A stretch of 64,000 nucleotides of DNA, taken from assembly GCA_011319805.1 (NCBI GenBank), contig SJRY01000022.1:124001-188000 (forward strand), written 5' to 3'. Positions 15,302 to 26,816 of this stretch are shown here, one piece after another. This DNA comes from Macrocybe gigantea. Taxonomy: Eukaryota; Basidiomycota; Agaricomycetes; Agaricales; Callistosporiaceae. The stretch's first letter is position 1, and every line of letters starts with the position of its first letter. The notes under the pieces are model-generated. The model saw only the letters and a program-made list of their open reading frames with translations, was not told where the DNA came from and did not search any database. Made by a program: the position numbers and the translations under genes.

Positions 15302-15527
15302 TTGTTTAAAAGGTATAATTGGGTTTACGGGGCACCGCACGATGGGAAAGAAGAGAAGAGAAACGCTGCGGTCACCAATTTTCACTGAAAAGGTTGGAAC
15401 CCTCAGCGAGCTCGATGGTGGGTAATGGCTACACCGCTTTTTTGCTACACCCTGAGCCGGGATATGGCTTTGTTTGTATTTGTATGTTTTTCTTGGCTCG
15501 TGCGGCCTTGATCCCAAGTTATTGTGG
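15302..15527. other. Divergent promoter region of prp4 and the FunK1-like kinase (left part)
   Basis: A short stretch upstream of the prp4 ATG. No clear element is visible. The rest of the intergenic space is occupied by duplicated block A. Confidence 0.35.
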
Positions 15528-15822
15528 TACAACACAACTTGGGAGCGCTAATGTTGAGGCGCGCTGAGTTCAACTCGCATAGCCAAAGACATGGTCGGTC
15601 CTCAGGAGGAATCTCTTTTCAAAGATGGTACTATCAGCTAACTTACGGAATGTTGTCCAGATTGAGACGCTCATCTGGCGATGCTCTTACACTTCTTTTT
15701 TTCACAGGAAACAACATGGAATCTCTGTTGCGGATCTGAACACAGGCTCTGCCATCGCGCGTCGCGAGCCAGGCGAAGGCTGTACCATACAGCAGAATCC
15801 AGAAAGTGTAGCTAGCCTAAAA
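15528..15822 (+). repeat. Duplicated block A, matching the right half of block B
   Basis: About 295 bp resembles 19590-19918 in the same orientation. Matching stretches include ggtcctcaggaggaatct and aatctctgt followed by cgcggatct-like sequence. In one frame both copies read W-x-CSxTSF...KQHxISVADLNxGSA, with a three-base indel and many third-position changes. That pattern suggests a former or present coding exon. Confidence 0.6.
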
Positions 15823-16004
15823 CCCGCGCTGCAAATACACTATTGTCAAATCTTTATTGTTTCGTACATCATGGGAGGTGATTATGGCAGATGCTCAATT
15901 TGAAGGTCAACATATGCTGAATCTGAACAAAAGACCATAAACTCGCCATAACTGATTTCGCCACTTGGAACGGCCATGGAACCATCATCATCATCATAAC
16001 GACT

Positions 16005-18430
16005 ATGACCGACTCTGAAGTTATGCATGCGGAATTCACATCCCTCTGCAATTCTAACCCGTTACCGGTTGTGAATGCTGCATCTGCCGATATTCCCAAA
16101 TTTCAACACGTGATTCATTCTGTGACAAACACATCGACCAATCTTCATTTCTTAGGCATGTCAGATTGGCGCCTACTTTGCTCTCCGACATTTCCAAAAG
16201 TGTAGACGTCGTGGTCGATGCTCTCAAGGAAAAAGGGCAACGTCTTCCTTCTATTGATAAAAGCGAGGTCTTTCCCACGAAAGAATACCGTGCTCAGGAG
16301 GAAGAGGATGCCCAACACAATCCCCTTTCCGACGCGGCAGGAATCGCTGAAAGGTATTCGGATACCATAGGCACGTACTGTACTTCGGTCGCGTCCACAT
16401 TGGTGCTTCATCCTTACGCGCCGGAATGGCACACGGCGTTGTATTTTTCTCCCGTCTCACCAGATACCGCAATTTTTCGATTCGAGACGAAGAGCACCCT
16501 TTCCTTAGAGACGACAGCAAGACGGACAGCGAGGCATTTTCCGAGTTTTGGAATTCCTTTGATGACGCGACCCTGGACCTCATTCGTCGAATCATCCAAC
16601 GATATCCGGAGCTCGCCGTTTGGCAGATGTTGACCCCGGACGCGGAGGAAATATTGAGAGGAATGGACAAGTGGTCTTCACCAGCGATGCAAGAGTTTAA
16701 TCATGAACGGTGCGGCACCAGAGGCCTATCCATCTCGGAAAACGTGCTTCCTCGTCTCGCCGACGCCGCCTTAACAGGCTGGAATATCCCAACTGCAGCC
16801 TTTGTAGAGTCGTTGACTCCAAAGCCACCCAAACGCGCTCGGTTGACGGCTTCTAGTAGTGCGCCCGTTCGCAGAAGTGAGCGGTTATCTGCGTTGAACG
16901 AAGCCAAGTCGCAGAAGCTTGGGCCTATTCCTGGCCGCTCGGAACGAAAACCGTCGAACGTCAAGGCTCCGCAATGGAGGACGGTTAGAATCACACCGAA
17001 AGCGCTTCAAAATTTGAAGACCTTGGAAGATCTCTCATCATCGCTAATCCAACATGTACGTGCTCATGTGTGTTACGAATCCCAGCCTCTGATATCTGTT
17101 AGGCTTGGTCTCTAGCCGTTCGTAGGGACAGCACATTTATCGTCTTCAACTGCGGAAATTACGAACGGATCGGCTTCCGTCATCGCAAATCTCAGACCTT
17201 ATTCCTCTCCAAACTCATCGACATACCAAACTGCAAGGATCCAGCATATGGCAAACTTCACATCGGATTATACGTCTGTATCCTCAAAGACGTTATCGAC
17301 AGAATTTCTCAACATCAAAACCCTGGAAAGTCCTCAGACGGGCCAAAAAATCGAAAGCGAAAACGTGAAACGTTTGTATCGGTTCGTGTAAATCGACCAA
17401 GAACTCGAGCATATGAGGCGCAACAAGAAAAACGAGCGGAGCTTGAGAGAAAACAGAAGGACTTGTCCAATGTACGTGCGTTATGTCTAGTTCGTCTTTC
17501 GCGTTTTTAATTCCTGTCAGATTCTTGGCAGCGAGCTAGCTTCGCGTGACCTCGGCTTGCTTGAGATGCGATACGGATGCTACAACTCGATTGCACCTGC
17601 TGCCATGGTACGAATCGGCCAATCGCTCCGCGCTGGCTTGCACACGGAGTGGAAAGCCCCTTCCACGTCTGAACAGTACCAACCACATCAGTACTTCATC
17701 CTCACGATTGCGTCTGAAATCGCAAAAGGGGCCGTTGGGTTCGCTTACAGAGGGACTGTCAAGATCCTCACTAACGAGGGAAACACAATGACTCACGCCA
17801 TTGTGGTGAAGCTTGCGTTTTGGCCAGATCAACAAGAACGCATGCGCAACGAATACAGGATCTACGAACACCTTGCATCCGCCGAGGTGAAAGGGATACC
17901 TGTCGTTCACGGCCTCTTCAAGGACGTCGAAAGTGACGTAGTCGCCCTCATCATGGACGATGCAGGAGAAACAATTCTGAAGCGCTGGGATATTAAAGAA
18001 CGCAATGTCTACCGCATCACAGAGTCGGAACGGTACGATGCTCTTGGCGTATTTAAACGTACGCTACTGACTCGACTTTAGCGCCGGATTTGAGCGCATC
18101 CTGAAGGACATCCACAACGCTGGCGTGCGACATCGAGACATCCGAGCAGAAAACATGACGATCGACAAGGACGGAAATCCGTACATCATCGATTTTGACA
18201 GAGCAAAGATCAATCGACAAAAGAATGCAACGCAACGAGAGTCGCATCTCCTTCGAGGTCTCTTGCAGGGTCTTCATCCTGAGTATGTGCAGACAACAGA
18301 GGAAATGACGATGAGTGGAGACTCGGACGACTCTTTTGAGACACAGAATCCTTTCTTCGCTCAGTTCTTTCGTGAAGGGACGGCCGTCGACTCCTTTTCA
18401 GATGAGGACGACAGTGACGATTCGGAGTGA
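16005..18430 (+). CDS. FunK1-like protein kinase
   Basis: A fungal-specific kinase-like protein of the large agaricomycete FunK1 type; substrate unknown. The N-terminal half contains the family's extension: VDALKEKGQRLPS, then a basic stretch with RRSERLSALNEAKS, then TFIVFNCGNYERIG and DPAYGKLHIGLYVCILKD. The kinase domain follows: AIVVKLAFW (lysine), NEYRIYEHL, HRDIRAENM (catalytic Asp present) and IIDFDRAKI (DFD instead of DFG). It ends with a Ser/Asp-rich acidic tail. Clear introns are 17056-17102, 17472-17520 and 18033-18081; one at about 16375-16462 (gtactg...caccag) is likely. The first junction, between the MTDSEVMHAEF exon at 16005 and the frame beginning near 16157, does not keep phase, so the start is uncertain. 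No signal peptide. Confidence 0.75.
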
Positions 18431-19405
18431 CCAGCAATGCAGATTATGAGTACGTCGCTTTTCTTATCTATGCGTCAGCTACAATGATTTAAACTGGTGA
18501 ATCCTAACGACAGTGAACCTCGGATGCACTCGTCGGACGTTGATTCTCTCCTATTATGCGTGTGACCAAGGAATGGGTGTGTTTTTTGTTGAGTTTTTTC
18601 CACGGCGTCCTCTTGTCGATAGAGAGGACAAGAAGATCGTGACAGATGGTTCTCGATGCAGGAACGAAGTCCTGCTGCGACACTGATTACCTGCCACTTG
18701 ACGGACGTTGGATCATTGCTTTGAAGTGGAAAGGTACACTGCAGACGAGTTGTCCGGGCTCAGAGGGTGTCGAAAGTCTGCATGACACATTACTTGAACA
18801 GGAACAGCACGGAACTGTTACGATTCATTTGGTTTCGCTTGCACAACCAATGAATTGAGCGACGTCAACCCATACGATACCGAGCAGGGAAAGACGAAAT
18901 CGTTGCCAAGCTGTCAGTTATTTGTCCTTGAATAAAAGCCGTTTATTGTTGAACTGTACATCCTTATCTAACGGAGCCATCCGGAGTAAGCGAGCGGCTG
19001 AGTGCGATGAGCGAAATGCAATTGTGAAAGGCTCCGCGGGCGAAGCAACGGGTGGTTAGACAGGTGCTAAGTCGGGCACGTCGATAAAGGGCCTAGCTTT
19101 TGACGCAGTGAGGTTTCCTCCCTCTGGAACCTCAATATCCTCCTCTGTTACATAGTCACCTTAGGGTCAGTGTCATGGGGTCCTTAGTGAACTGGAGTCG
19201 ATGGGAAACGAGGGACGAGCTATGAGATGAGAGTGCGAAAGATATTAACAGGGCGCGGAGAGTGTTAGGGCAGGGACAACCTTCAGCGTTACGTGACAGC
19301 CCTTTGGATGTGGAATACAGTCGATAGAGGGAATGGTGAGCCAGCAGAGCTGGTTGGGTCCCGAGGGTTGAAATCATTCTTTGAGATCTAGTGGGAAGGT
19401 CCCGC
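18431..19405. other. Intergenic region
   Basis: No convincing gene. A 70-codon plus frame at 18646-18858 has no motif. The stretch probably contains the kinase 3' UTR. Confidence 0.45.
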
Positions 19406-19918
19406 AGGCGGGAATCCGGCAGCGTGAATAAAGTGACCACATGTGGTCGCTCCAACCAAAAAACTCATAAATTAACTACACCTCGCAAGAATGAATAGAA
19501 ATCGACAGATTACACCAAAACCTTTGATATCATCCACGTTCATGCCATGACGAAAGCGTACTGGGGGTCGCATGTCACGTCGGTTCCAAGCAACACGACT
19601 CGGGAGCCTTGATGTTGTGGCCCTCTTGGAAGTGGTTAGCTGCCGGCGAGATCTAGATGACGCTAAGTCCGAAGACATGATTGGTCCTCAGGAGGAATCT
19701 TTTATCGAAAATAGGCAGTATCTGCTACCGAAGGTTGTCCAGATCAAGATGCTTTTCGCCTGGCAATGTTCTAATACTTCTTTTCTTTGCGGAAAACAAC
19801 ATGAAATCTCTGTCGCGGATCTAAATGCAGGCTCTGCCCATCGGCACGGTCCGCGGACAGGCTAGAAGCACAAAGAAAGACCGCACCTGAGAGCAGAACC
19901 CCAGAAAGTCTCTAGCCA
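19406..19918. repeat. Duplicated block B: chimera of block C-like and block A-like sequence
   Basis: The left part, 19406-19578, resembles 22232-22405 (block C) and the right part, 19590-19918, resembles 15528-15822 (block A), all in the same orientation. On the minus strand the left part contains an acceptor and a short terminal exon, YAFVMA and stop. It is the counterpart of the last exon YALVVG of the GTPase gene at 22367-22387. The right part carries the frame ending KQHEISVADLNAGSA. B therefore looks like a joint between the 3' end of a lost GTPase copy and a second duplicated sequence. Confidence 0.6.
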
Positions 19919-20355
19919 GGACCTGATCGCTCTTAAGCGGAACTACCTTCGATGTTTGGATTCGAGAGATGTCAGAACCTATTTGTTGCATAAGGCCCGC
20001 GATTCTGCTAGTTCAGCATCGCAGTTCCGGGAACTGCGAGGCTCAGAGATTCAATAGACAGCTTCCCCTCCGAAGACATGGACGACCTGCGAGCCCGCCT
20101 CACTATGCCTAGGTAGAGCTGCAATAGGATTGGAAGGGTGCTACATCGTTCCGACTCAAAGCAAGAAAATGCGAACCAGGAAAGCAAGTCCATCCCAAGT
20201 GCGCACATGTCAGATCAGAGCTGGGTACAGTCCGTTTGTTTGATTGACAGTGGTAGCGCCGACCGCTTAAGCTCCTCGACGAGTCCGTCATTCTAAACGC
20301 CCGTGAGTTTATTGTCAACTCTGTCAACCCCGCCTAGGATTTCAAACTGAAACCA
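19919..20355. other. Upstream region of the CorA-like gene
   Basis: Nothing recognisable apart from its position before the ATG at 20356. It probably holds the promoter. Confidence 0.35.
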
Positions 20356-22302
20356 ATGCAGTCCTCGCGCCCCGAAATTGAACCAGAAGATCTCCTTCTC
20401 TACTTGAACCAAGATGACGAACGAGGCCCGCCGAATGCGCGCTACGAGGTCCTCGAACTGCGGCCTGCGAGGCAGGGAACACCCGGCGCCGCGGGGATGA
20501 GCATCGGAGCGCAGAACTCGACGCTGTATGGTCGAAGAGCCTCGACGGAGAGGGTCTGCGTCGGGCTTGGGTGAGTTCGCGCTTGCGTTGCGCCGCTTCT
20601 TGCGTGTTTACTCGCAAACAGACGACTCGCGAACCTCAACCACGCCTACGCATCGTGTTCGCCAGCAACACATCGCAAATTCCATATGATAGTACGCAAC
20701 GCGTGTTGGATCCACACGGCGCTATTTACAATGTCCGTTCTTTGCTAGATGTCATAATCGATGGAGAAACCAGGTCCTGGCTGCAGAAAAAGCTGTCCAT
20801 TTCGCCGATATTCCTACATCACGTCGCTTCTGAAGAATTGGGTATACAGCTCGGCAATGCTTCGTTTTCGAGACTGAGGAAGGATGGTAGCGTCTATGGA
20901 TTATGTGCGTTCCGTGACATGTCTTTCGCATTCATTTTTTTTTTCTTTTTTGCGAGCTTTGATAATTCGTCCTTGCAGGTGGATTTTATTCCTGCAGAAT
21001 CAGCTTCTCCAGCCCACTATCGCACGTATGGTTCTACCATGACCTCCAATCTCAAACATCTACATATTTCATCGTCTTCTGCCCGAAGCGCTCCATGAAA
21101 CGCATTAGACACATGACACAGTCCGGACAACTACATCGCCTGAGTCTACCACTCGTCGTCGACGTCATCCTCGCCGACGATTATGCAACCCTTTCAAAGG
21201 ATGACATACGAATGGCGCGCGACCAACTGCTAGCATACGTGAGGGCCGCTTTTGATCCTCGCGCAGGCTGCGCTGTGCATTGCTAATTACCCTACTCGAA
21301 CTTTTGTTCAGGAAAACATTTGGGCAGGCACACTCGGTCTAGACACCGCCCACGCTGTCGAGCAGTTGCATGGTCTTTCGCAGCGCTGGCACGTCTTCAG
21401 CGGTGAGCTCAACGGATTCGAGGACCGCCTGCAGTTTCTGCTTGAAATTTCGCGCAAGGTGTTTCCTGCGCCAGGCAGAAACGCGTTGGAGGAGTCGATT
21501 GACTTCCTCTTGTCCAGAAACCGAGGTTGGAAGTTGTGGGTCGAGAACTATAACCAGCGGACCAACGTCCGCATCGGTCTCTTCTTCAACCTAGCTTCTC
21601 AGAGCGATAGTCGAACGAATCTGGAGATTGCGAGAATGACGTCGGATATCGCGGTCGACACGCAGAAGGACAGTTCTTCGATGATCACGCATGTCTGCTT
21701 TCTTTTTGCTTTTCCCTCAGTATTTACAACCGATGTCGATAGGATCGCCGTTCTTACCATGCTCTTTTTACCGGGAACATTTGTATCGGTAGGCACTCGT
21801 TCGAGCTGGATATTCCGATGTGGCAGCTAATAGGTTCCGCGGGCAGGCGATTTTCAGCATGGTCTTCTTCGACTTTGGAACAGATTCGCAGGGAAAACAG
21901 ACATTTGCGGTTTCACCCAGATGGTGGTACTTTCTTGCCGCAACGGTTCCTCTTACCATTCTCGTGTTTGCGGTTTGGATGACATGGCATCGCTATCGAT
22001 ACCGATCGCGAAGCAAGTCGAGTCCCTTTGCAAGTTGTCCTCCAAGTCGGTTTCCCTTTGTCATATCGTGCACCCGATTGCTGATGTGCATCAACGCACA
22101 GAGGATAGATGTGTATGTAACTGTCCACATGCGCCTTCCTGTCGAACCGAACGAGGCGTGCGCGTGTTATGTTCGCGCGTTCCGCCGACTAATATCACGC
22201 TCGCTGATGAATCGAAAGCCTCGCTATGCCAGCCTGCAGGAGTCCGGCAGTGTGAAAAAGGCGACCACATGTGGTCGCTCTGGCCGGACGATCATATATT
22301 AA
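20356..22302 (+). CDS. CorA-like membrane protein (fungal accessory family)
   Basis: Resembles fungal CorA-like (Mg2+/metal transporter-like) proteins with a long cytosolic N-domain and two C-terminal membrane segments. Visible parts: SHVWFYHDLQSQTSTYFIVF; helical TLGLDTAHAVEQLHGLSQRW; LLSRNRGWKLWVENYNQRTN; IARMTSDIAVDTQKDSSSM; first membrane segment IAVLTMLFLPGTFVSAIFSM; then FFDF; second segment WWYFLAATVPLTILVFAVW followed by basic residues. The canonical GMN signature is absent, so transport is not certain. Introns are 20905-20978, 21239-21311, 21689-21742 (GC donor) and 21790-21846. The first junction near 20571 does not keep phase unless a distant acceptor (20665) is used or one base is missing. 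The last codons run into block C, so the true end is uncertain. Confidence 0.75.
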
Positions 22303-22405
22303 CGAGACCTCGCAAGGATAAATACACATCGGCATATCACGCCAAAGCCTGTGATCTTATTCACGTTCATCCCACGACGAGGGCATACTGGAAGTCGCAT
22401 GACAC
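22232..22405. repeat. Duplicated block C, matching the left half of block B
   Basis: About 170 bp resembles 19406-19578. It overlaps the 3' ends of two convergent genes, the CorA-like protein (+) and the GTPase (-), whose last exon 22367-22387 lies inside it. It also contains the palindrome at 22261-22278. Confidence 0.6.
22261..22278. repeat. Perfect 18-bp palindrome
   Basis: GCGACCACATGTGGTCGC is its own reverse complement. Block B keeps it almost unchanged at 19433-19450, with one outer base changed. It lies between the stops of two convergent genes and could act as an RNA hairpin in their 3' ends or as a symmetric protein-binding site. Both roles are inference. Confidence 0.6.
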
Positions 22406-23702
22406 AAAATGAATCCAGGTTAAAAAAAAAAGGGCTGATAGAAAAAAAAAACAAGGCACTTACTGCTCTAGCCAAGTCCGTCTGGATGGTGAACCTGCAA
22501 AACTTGAGGTGTATCACGGATTTGTACGTCTCGGTTGAGGCCGACAATGGCTTTGAGGCCGCGAGTTCTGGCTTGTCGAACAGCTGCAGCTGCGATGGTA
22601 TGTGCGCACCGCCGTCGAGCAGGACAAAGTCGTCGCTCTCTTCATCGCGCTCGGATTCGTCCGACTCGGCGCCGCGTCGCGACTCCTTTTCGTCGAGCTC
22701 GAGGTTTGCGTCATCGCGTTCCGAAATGCCATCTTCTGTGTCTGCGTCAGACTCCGCTCTCGCCGTGGCCGAAAGGACCTGGGCAACATAGCCTGAACTC
22801 GGAAGGCTCCTCGACGCGAGGACACTGTCGAGGACGCTCCACGCAGACTCGAACGAGTCGCGGAAGCGCAGGCAGGGCGTCTGGCGGGAGGACTCTGCGG
22901 CGCGCTTCGCAGCGACAGCCGGGCCCCAGTGCTGCTTCCTGAACTCGTCCTCCCTCGCAGCGCCGACGCCTTCGTCCTTCAGGCACGCCCACATCGTCGT
23001 GCAGAGCGCCACGGCCGCGCCACGACATGCCGAGTGATGCTGCGCAATGCCGTCCAACGCGTTGAGGCACTTTGAGGCCGGGACCGTCACGCGGTTGTCG
23101 TTGATCCGGTGGAGGTACAGCATGCCTGCGATGCGGATGGGAGTCTTGCAGCTGGAGCTGTTGTTTCTGGCCACCACCCCCCTCGTCAGCATGGGTTAAT
23201 GGATGCGGATACCAAGGCAGAAAAGAGAAACAACGGGAAAATGAATATGATACCGTACAGTCTTTTCAGCCAGTTGGACAGGGCCGCGAAGGCTCTGCCT
23301 TCGGAGCCCGGGGCATCGTTGAATCCGGGGGTGTCGACCAGGACGATGCTCTGCTTCGTATCAGGATGCGGGAACCGCACCATTCTGATTTTCGCTGTTC
23401 CAGAGCCCAGCCCGTGGCTCACCGTTTCGCCGTTCTGCCGCGTGGCGACGTCGATGAACTATGCACGAGACGACCAAAGCCTCAGCCAATGGAACGAAAA
23501 AAAAAAAAACAGACGATTCGCCGCCCGTCGAGCTTTCGCGCTCACCGTGCTTTTTCCCGCACCCGTCAGACCGACCAAACTACAAGAACGCTGTAAGTGG
23601 TAACAGGGAACTCATAGAGACGAGGCAAGCAGCTCACACGACGATGATGTCGTCTGGTGTGAGGTCGTTGATTCTGAGTACGGTCGCTTTGTCGTCGGGC
23701 AT
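22367..23702 (-). CDS. AIG1-like G-domain GTPase
   Basis: A 340-residue P-loop GTPase of the lineage-expanded 'G domain-containing protein' group of Agaricomycetes; role unknown. Exons 23702-23638, 23579-23546, 23458-23259, 23166-22464 and 22387-22367 join without a break. Motifs: LTPDDIIVVLVGLTGAGKST (G1), FIDVATRQNG, the switch region with VSHGLGSGT, VLVDTPGFND (G3), IAGMLYLHRINDNR and a TTMW signature where the family has its G4 region. The C-terminal part is acidic (DFVLLDGGAH before the last 60 residues) and ends FCRFTIQTDLARAYALVVG. The second exon is only 34 nt. The start ATG (MPDDKATVLRIND) fits the family. It is divergent from the oxidoreductase gene. Confidence 0.88.
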
Positions 23703-24522
23703 TGTGTCTGTTACAGGGGTAGAGGTTTCGGGGGATGACGCTGGCCAAGTCGAGGTATTTATGCTCTGTCCCCCCCCCTTCCCTTTGGGAACACGTTTGA
23801 AGTTGATACTGCGGCTCCAGATGGAATAGCAGCTGCGTGAAGGCCAGGCCTACCAGTGGGTTTGCAAGGCGCTCGGTGTTACCCGCGCCATTCATGTATC
23901 AGAGCCTGGAAAACGAGCAAGCGGTGCGTAGAGCTCTTGCATTTGTTCGGATTATGGCCGGACAGGCCTCTATGGATTCATTGTGAACGACGCGATGAGT
24001 CCTGCAGGACAACACGAGTTTCCTGTCTGAAGAAGTGCAGGTCGTGACATTGTGAAAGGTGACCGGTGAGGTTTTTGCTGTTGAATCGTTCCTTCTCACA
24101 ATGCATAAGCTTTGTCGCGTTCGAGAACGCTCCATTGGCAATGACGCAGCGAAAAGCAATCGAGGGGACGGCCAACGGTTCTGACTTTTTTCTAGCTCAC
24201 AAACATCACGTTTTGTGACCTCACTCAAATATGAGCTCCACCGCATCTCTTTGTGACCTTTTCCACATTGACTCCAGGCTGACATGGGAATACGGCCTAA
24301 AGAACTTTGGTGGAGAGCCGCTGTTGTTCGCTCTTGTAACCAGGACCTCGGCGCATATATTTATAGTTTGTGAGTCTCTTGCCTGTTTTGTGAAGACATA
24401 TCCCGACTCGTTCGGGTAATTGAACTTGTTCTTTGTCAGCACTAGCACGCATGGGGCAAACCGACTGCCACGAACACTGCTTTCAAGAAAAGCATAACAG
24501 CGATGTCTGACAGTCCCGCTGA
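23703..24522. other. Divergent intergenic region
   Basis: This 820-bp stretch lies between the GTPase and oxidoreductase starts and presumably carries both promoters. Short frames on both strands show no motif. There is a C-run at 23770-23777. Confidence 0.45.
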
Positions 24523-26816
24523 ATGCTCCGGCTCTCCTTCACCACCCTCCTCTTTTCCTCTCTCCTACGACGTAGCTTCTCATCGACATCACCACCTTCT
24601 CTCATGGCGTCCTCATCTCTGCTGAGCTCCAGCTCAAACATAAGCACGACGCTGAACGGCTGGCACCCCGGCGAGCGCATCGTGCACAAGACGCTCGGTT
24701 TCGACACCGATTACTCCGTGTCCATGCTGTGGCGCTTCATCGACAACGACCTGCCGCCCGATCACGCGCACTTTCACTCCACTCGCCTCCCGTTCATACC
24801 CGTCACGACGCTCGACGCTGCTGGGCGTCCGTGGGGCACCCTCCTCGCGCATCGCGACGGCCGCACCAAGGCGTTCGTGAGCAATCCCAAGTACAGCACT
24901 CTCCATGTCGAAGGTACCGCATGGCCTGGCGAGCCGCTCGTGGAGAATCTGAAGGCGATGGAGGGAGGGGAGAGGAAGGACATGCTGGTCGCCGGGATCG
25001 GCATCGAGTTTGAGACGGGAAGGAGGAACAAGTTTGCGGGCAGGATCGTCCGCGCCGAGTCGCGCCCTTTGACCGCCTCGTCTGATAATGATAATAAAGG
25101 GGGAGCCGACTACACTCTCGAGATATTCGTCAACGAAGCGCTCGGAAACTGTCCAAAGTACATCAACATCCGCCAGCTCGAACCCCAGCCCTCCGTGCGC
25201 CCGCGCATCGCGCACCAGCGTCTGGACATGACGCCGGACGAGCGCCTCCCGCCTGATGTGATCCAGCTCATCTTGCAGGCAGACACCGTGTTTGTCGGCA
25301 CGACGTATGAAGCGCCGCCGAACGAGGCAGCGCGCTTCCCGTCACACGTCGGGATGAACCAACGCGGCGGACTGCCGGGCTTTGTGCGCGTTATGCCCTC
25401 CGATGGCAGGACGGTCGTCCTGCCCGACTACTCTGGTGCGCTTGGGCTTTTTCTCCTCTACCCCACGCTCACTTCTGTGGCCGTTCTGCAGGCAACCGCT
25501 TCCTGACTTCTCTAGGCAACATCGAAGCGACGCCCCTCGCCTCGCTCACCTTCCTCTCCTTCACGTCAGGCGACGTGCTGTACCTCACCGGCACAGCGCA
25601 CAATCTGTACGCCCGCGCGGCGCAGCGCGTCATGCCATTCCAGGACCGCCTCACCACCATCACGACGACAGGGTACGTCCTCGTGCGTGACGCGCTGCCT
25701 GTACGCCAGCGCGCGGGCACGCAGGCGCTGCGTAGCCCGTACAGCCCGCCCGTGCGCTTGCTCGCGGAGGAGCTCGAGCGCTCGCCAGGCGGGGCGGTGG
25801 TGTTCGGTTCTGAGAGCAAGGCCGAGGGCGAGCCCGTCCGCCCGAAAGCGGCGCTACGCAAGGTGCAGATGCACACCCCGACTATCGCGACCTTCACATT
25901 CGAGCTCGTCGCCCCGCCCGCGTCGCCCGACGCAGAGACGCACATCGAGACGTTCATGCAGGCCAAGCCCGGTCAGGCGGCCATACTCGACTTTAAGCCG
26001 CTCCTAGGCAGGCCGGAGTATCAGCACATGGCGCCGCGTCGTCCAAGCTCCGTAAACGACGACCGCGTGCGGACGTGGACGATCGCGCGGCTCGACCGAG
26101 CCGACAAGCCGACGTTTTCGCTCACGATGCGCGAAAAACCGGGCGGGATCGTGACCGGCGCGTTGTTCAGCCTCGCGCGGCGGCTGGCCCAGGTCAGACC
26201 TGAGCTCCTGGCGGATTGCGCCGCGCTGGAGCTCGTCGTCGATCTTGTCGGGCTCAGTGGCGCGTTTGTCCTTCCAGAGGTGCTGGAGGAGTCCGTGGAC
26301 GTTGATGCTGAGAAACGCGATGTGCTGTGGATCGCCGGCGGGATAGGCATCACGCCGTTCCTCGCGATGCTCGGCGCGCTCCCTGCCTCGTCTTCTTCGC
26401 GTCCGTGGAACGTCCATCTCGTCCTTTCGACGAGCGAACCAGAGGTGTTCGTCCCGCTCCTCGCGGACGCTCTGGCACGTCTACGCAGCTCTTGGACGAA
26501 GGACGCGTGCGGCGGGCTTGAGCTCAGGCTAGACGTGTTTTCGCACGAGCCCGTTCCTGATTTGGCGAGTCTCCAAGGACATGAAGACGACGACGGTCGT
26601 ATCCGTGTCGAGATGCGACGCCATGTCGGACGCGTGCCGGCCGGTTTGTTCAAGGAAGGTGCAGTGACGGCGGCGGCGGCGGCGGTTGCAGACGCTCGGC
26701 GCAGAGAGGTGTACTTGTGTGGCCCCGAGCCGTTTGAGCGCTTCGTCTTGGACGCGCTTGCAAAGGTCGATGGCGTCGACGTTGAGAGCGTCCATAGGGA
26801 GGGGTTTAGGTATTGA
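24523..26816 (+). CDS. Two-domain flavin oxidoreductase (PNPOx-like split barrel plus ferredoxin-NADP reductase-like)
   Basis: Two exons (24523-25435 and 25492-26816) join across a 56-nt intron to 745 residues. The N-terminus, MLRLSFTTLLFSSLLRRSFS, is Arg/Ser/Leu-rich and could be a mitochondrial presequence; a later ATG (24604, MASSSLLSS) would remove it. The first half is a pyridoxamine-phosphate-oxidase-like FMN-binding split barrel: FIPVTTLDAAGRPWG, KAFVSNPKYSTLHVEG, NCPKYINIRQLEP, FPSHVGMNQRGGLPGFVRV. The second half resembles FAD/NAD(P)-binding reductases: WTIARL, IAGGIGITPFLAMLGAL (nucleotide-binding glycines), VHLVLST and YLCGPEPFE. No 2Fe-2S domain follows. The substrate is unknown. 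The exon is GC-rich, with an alanine run near the end. Confidence 0.85.

Noticed and set aside
15528..15822. Block A considered as a transposon or LTR
   Set aside because: No terminal inverted repeats, target-site duplication or transposase/RT frame was found near A, B or C. The block C similarity includes a genuine gene exon.
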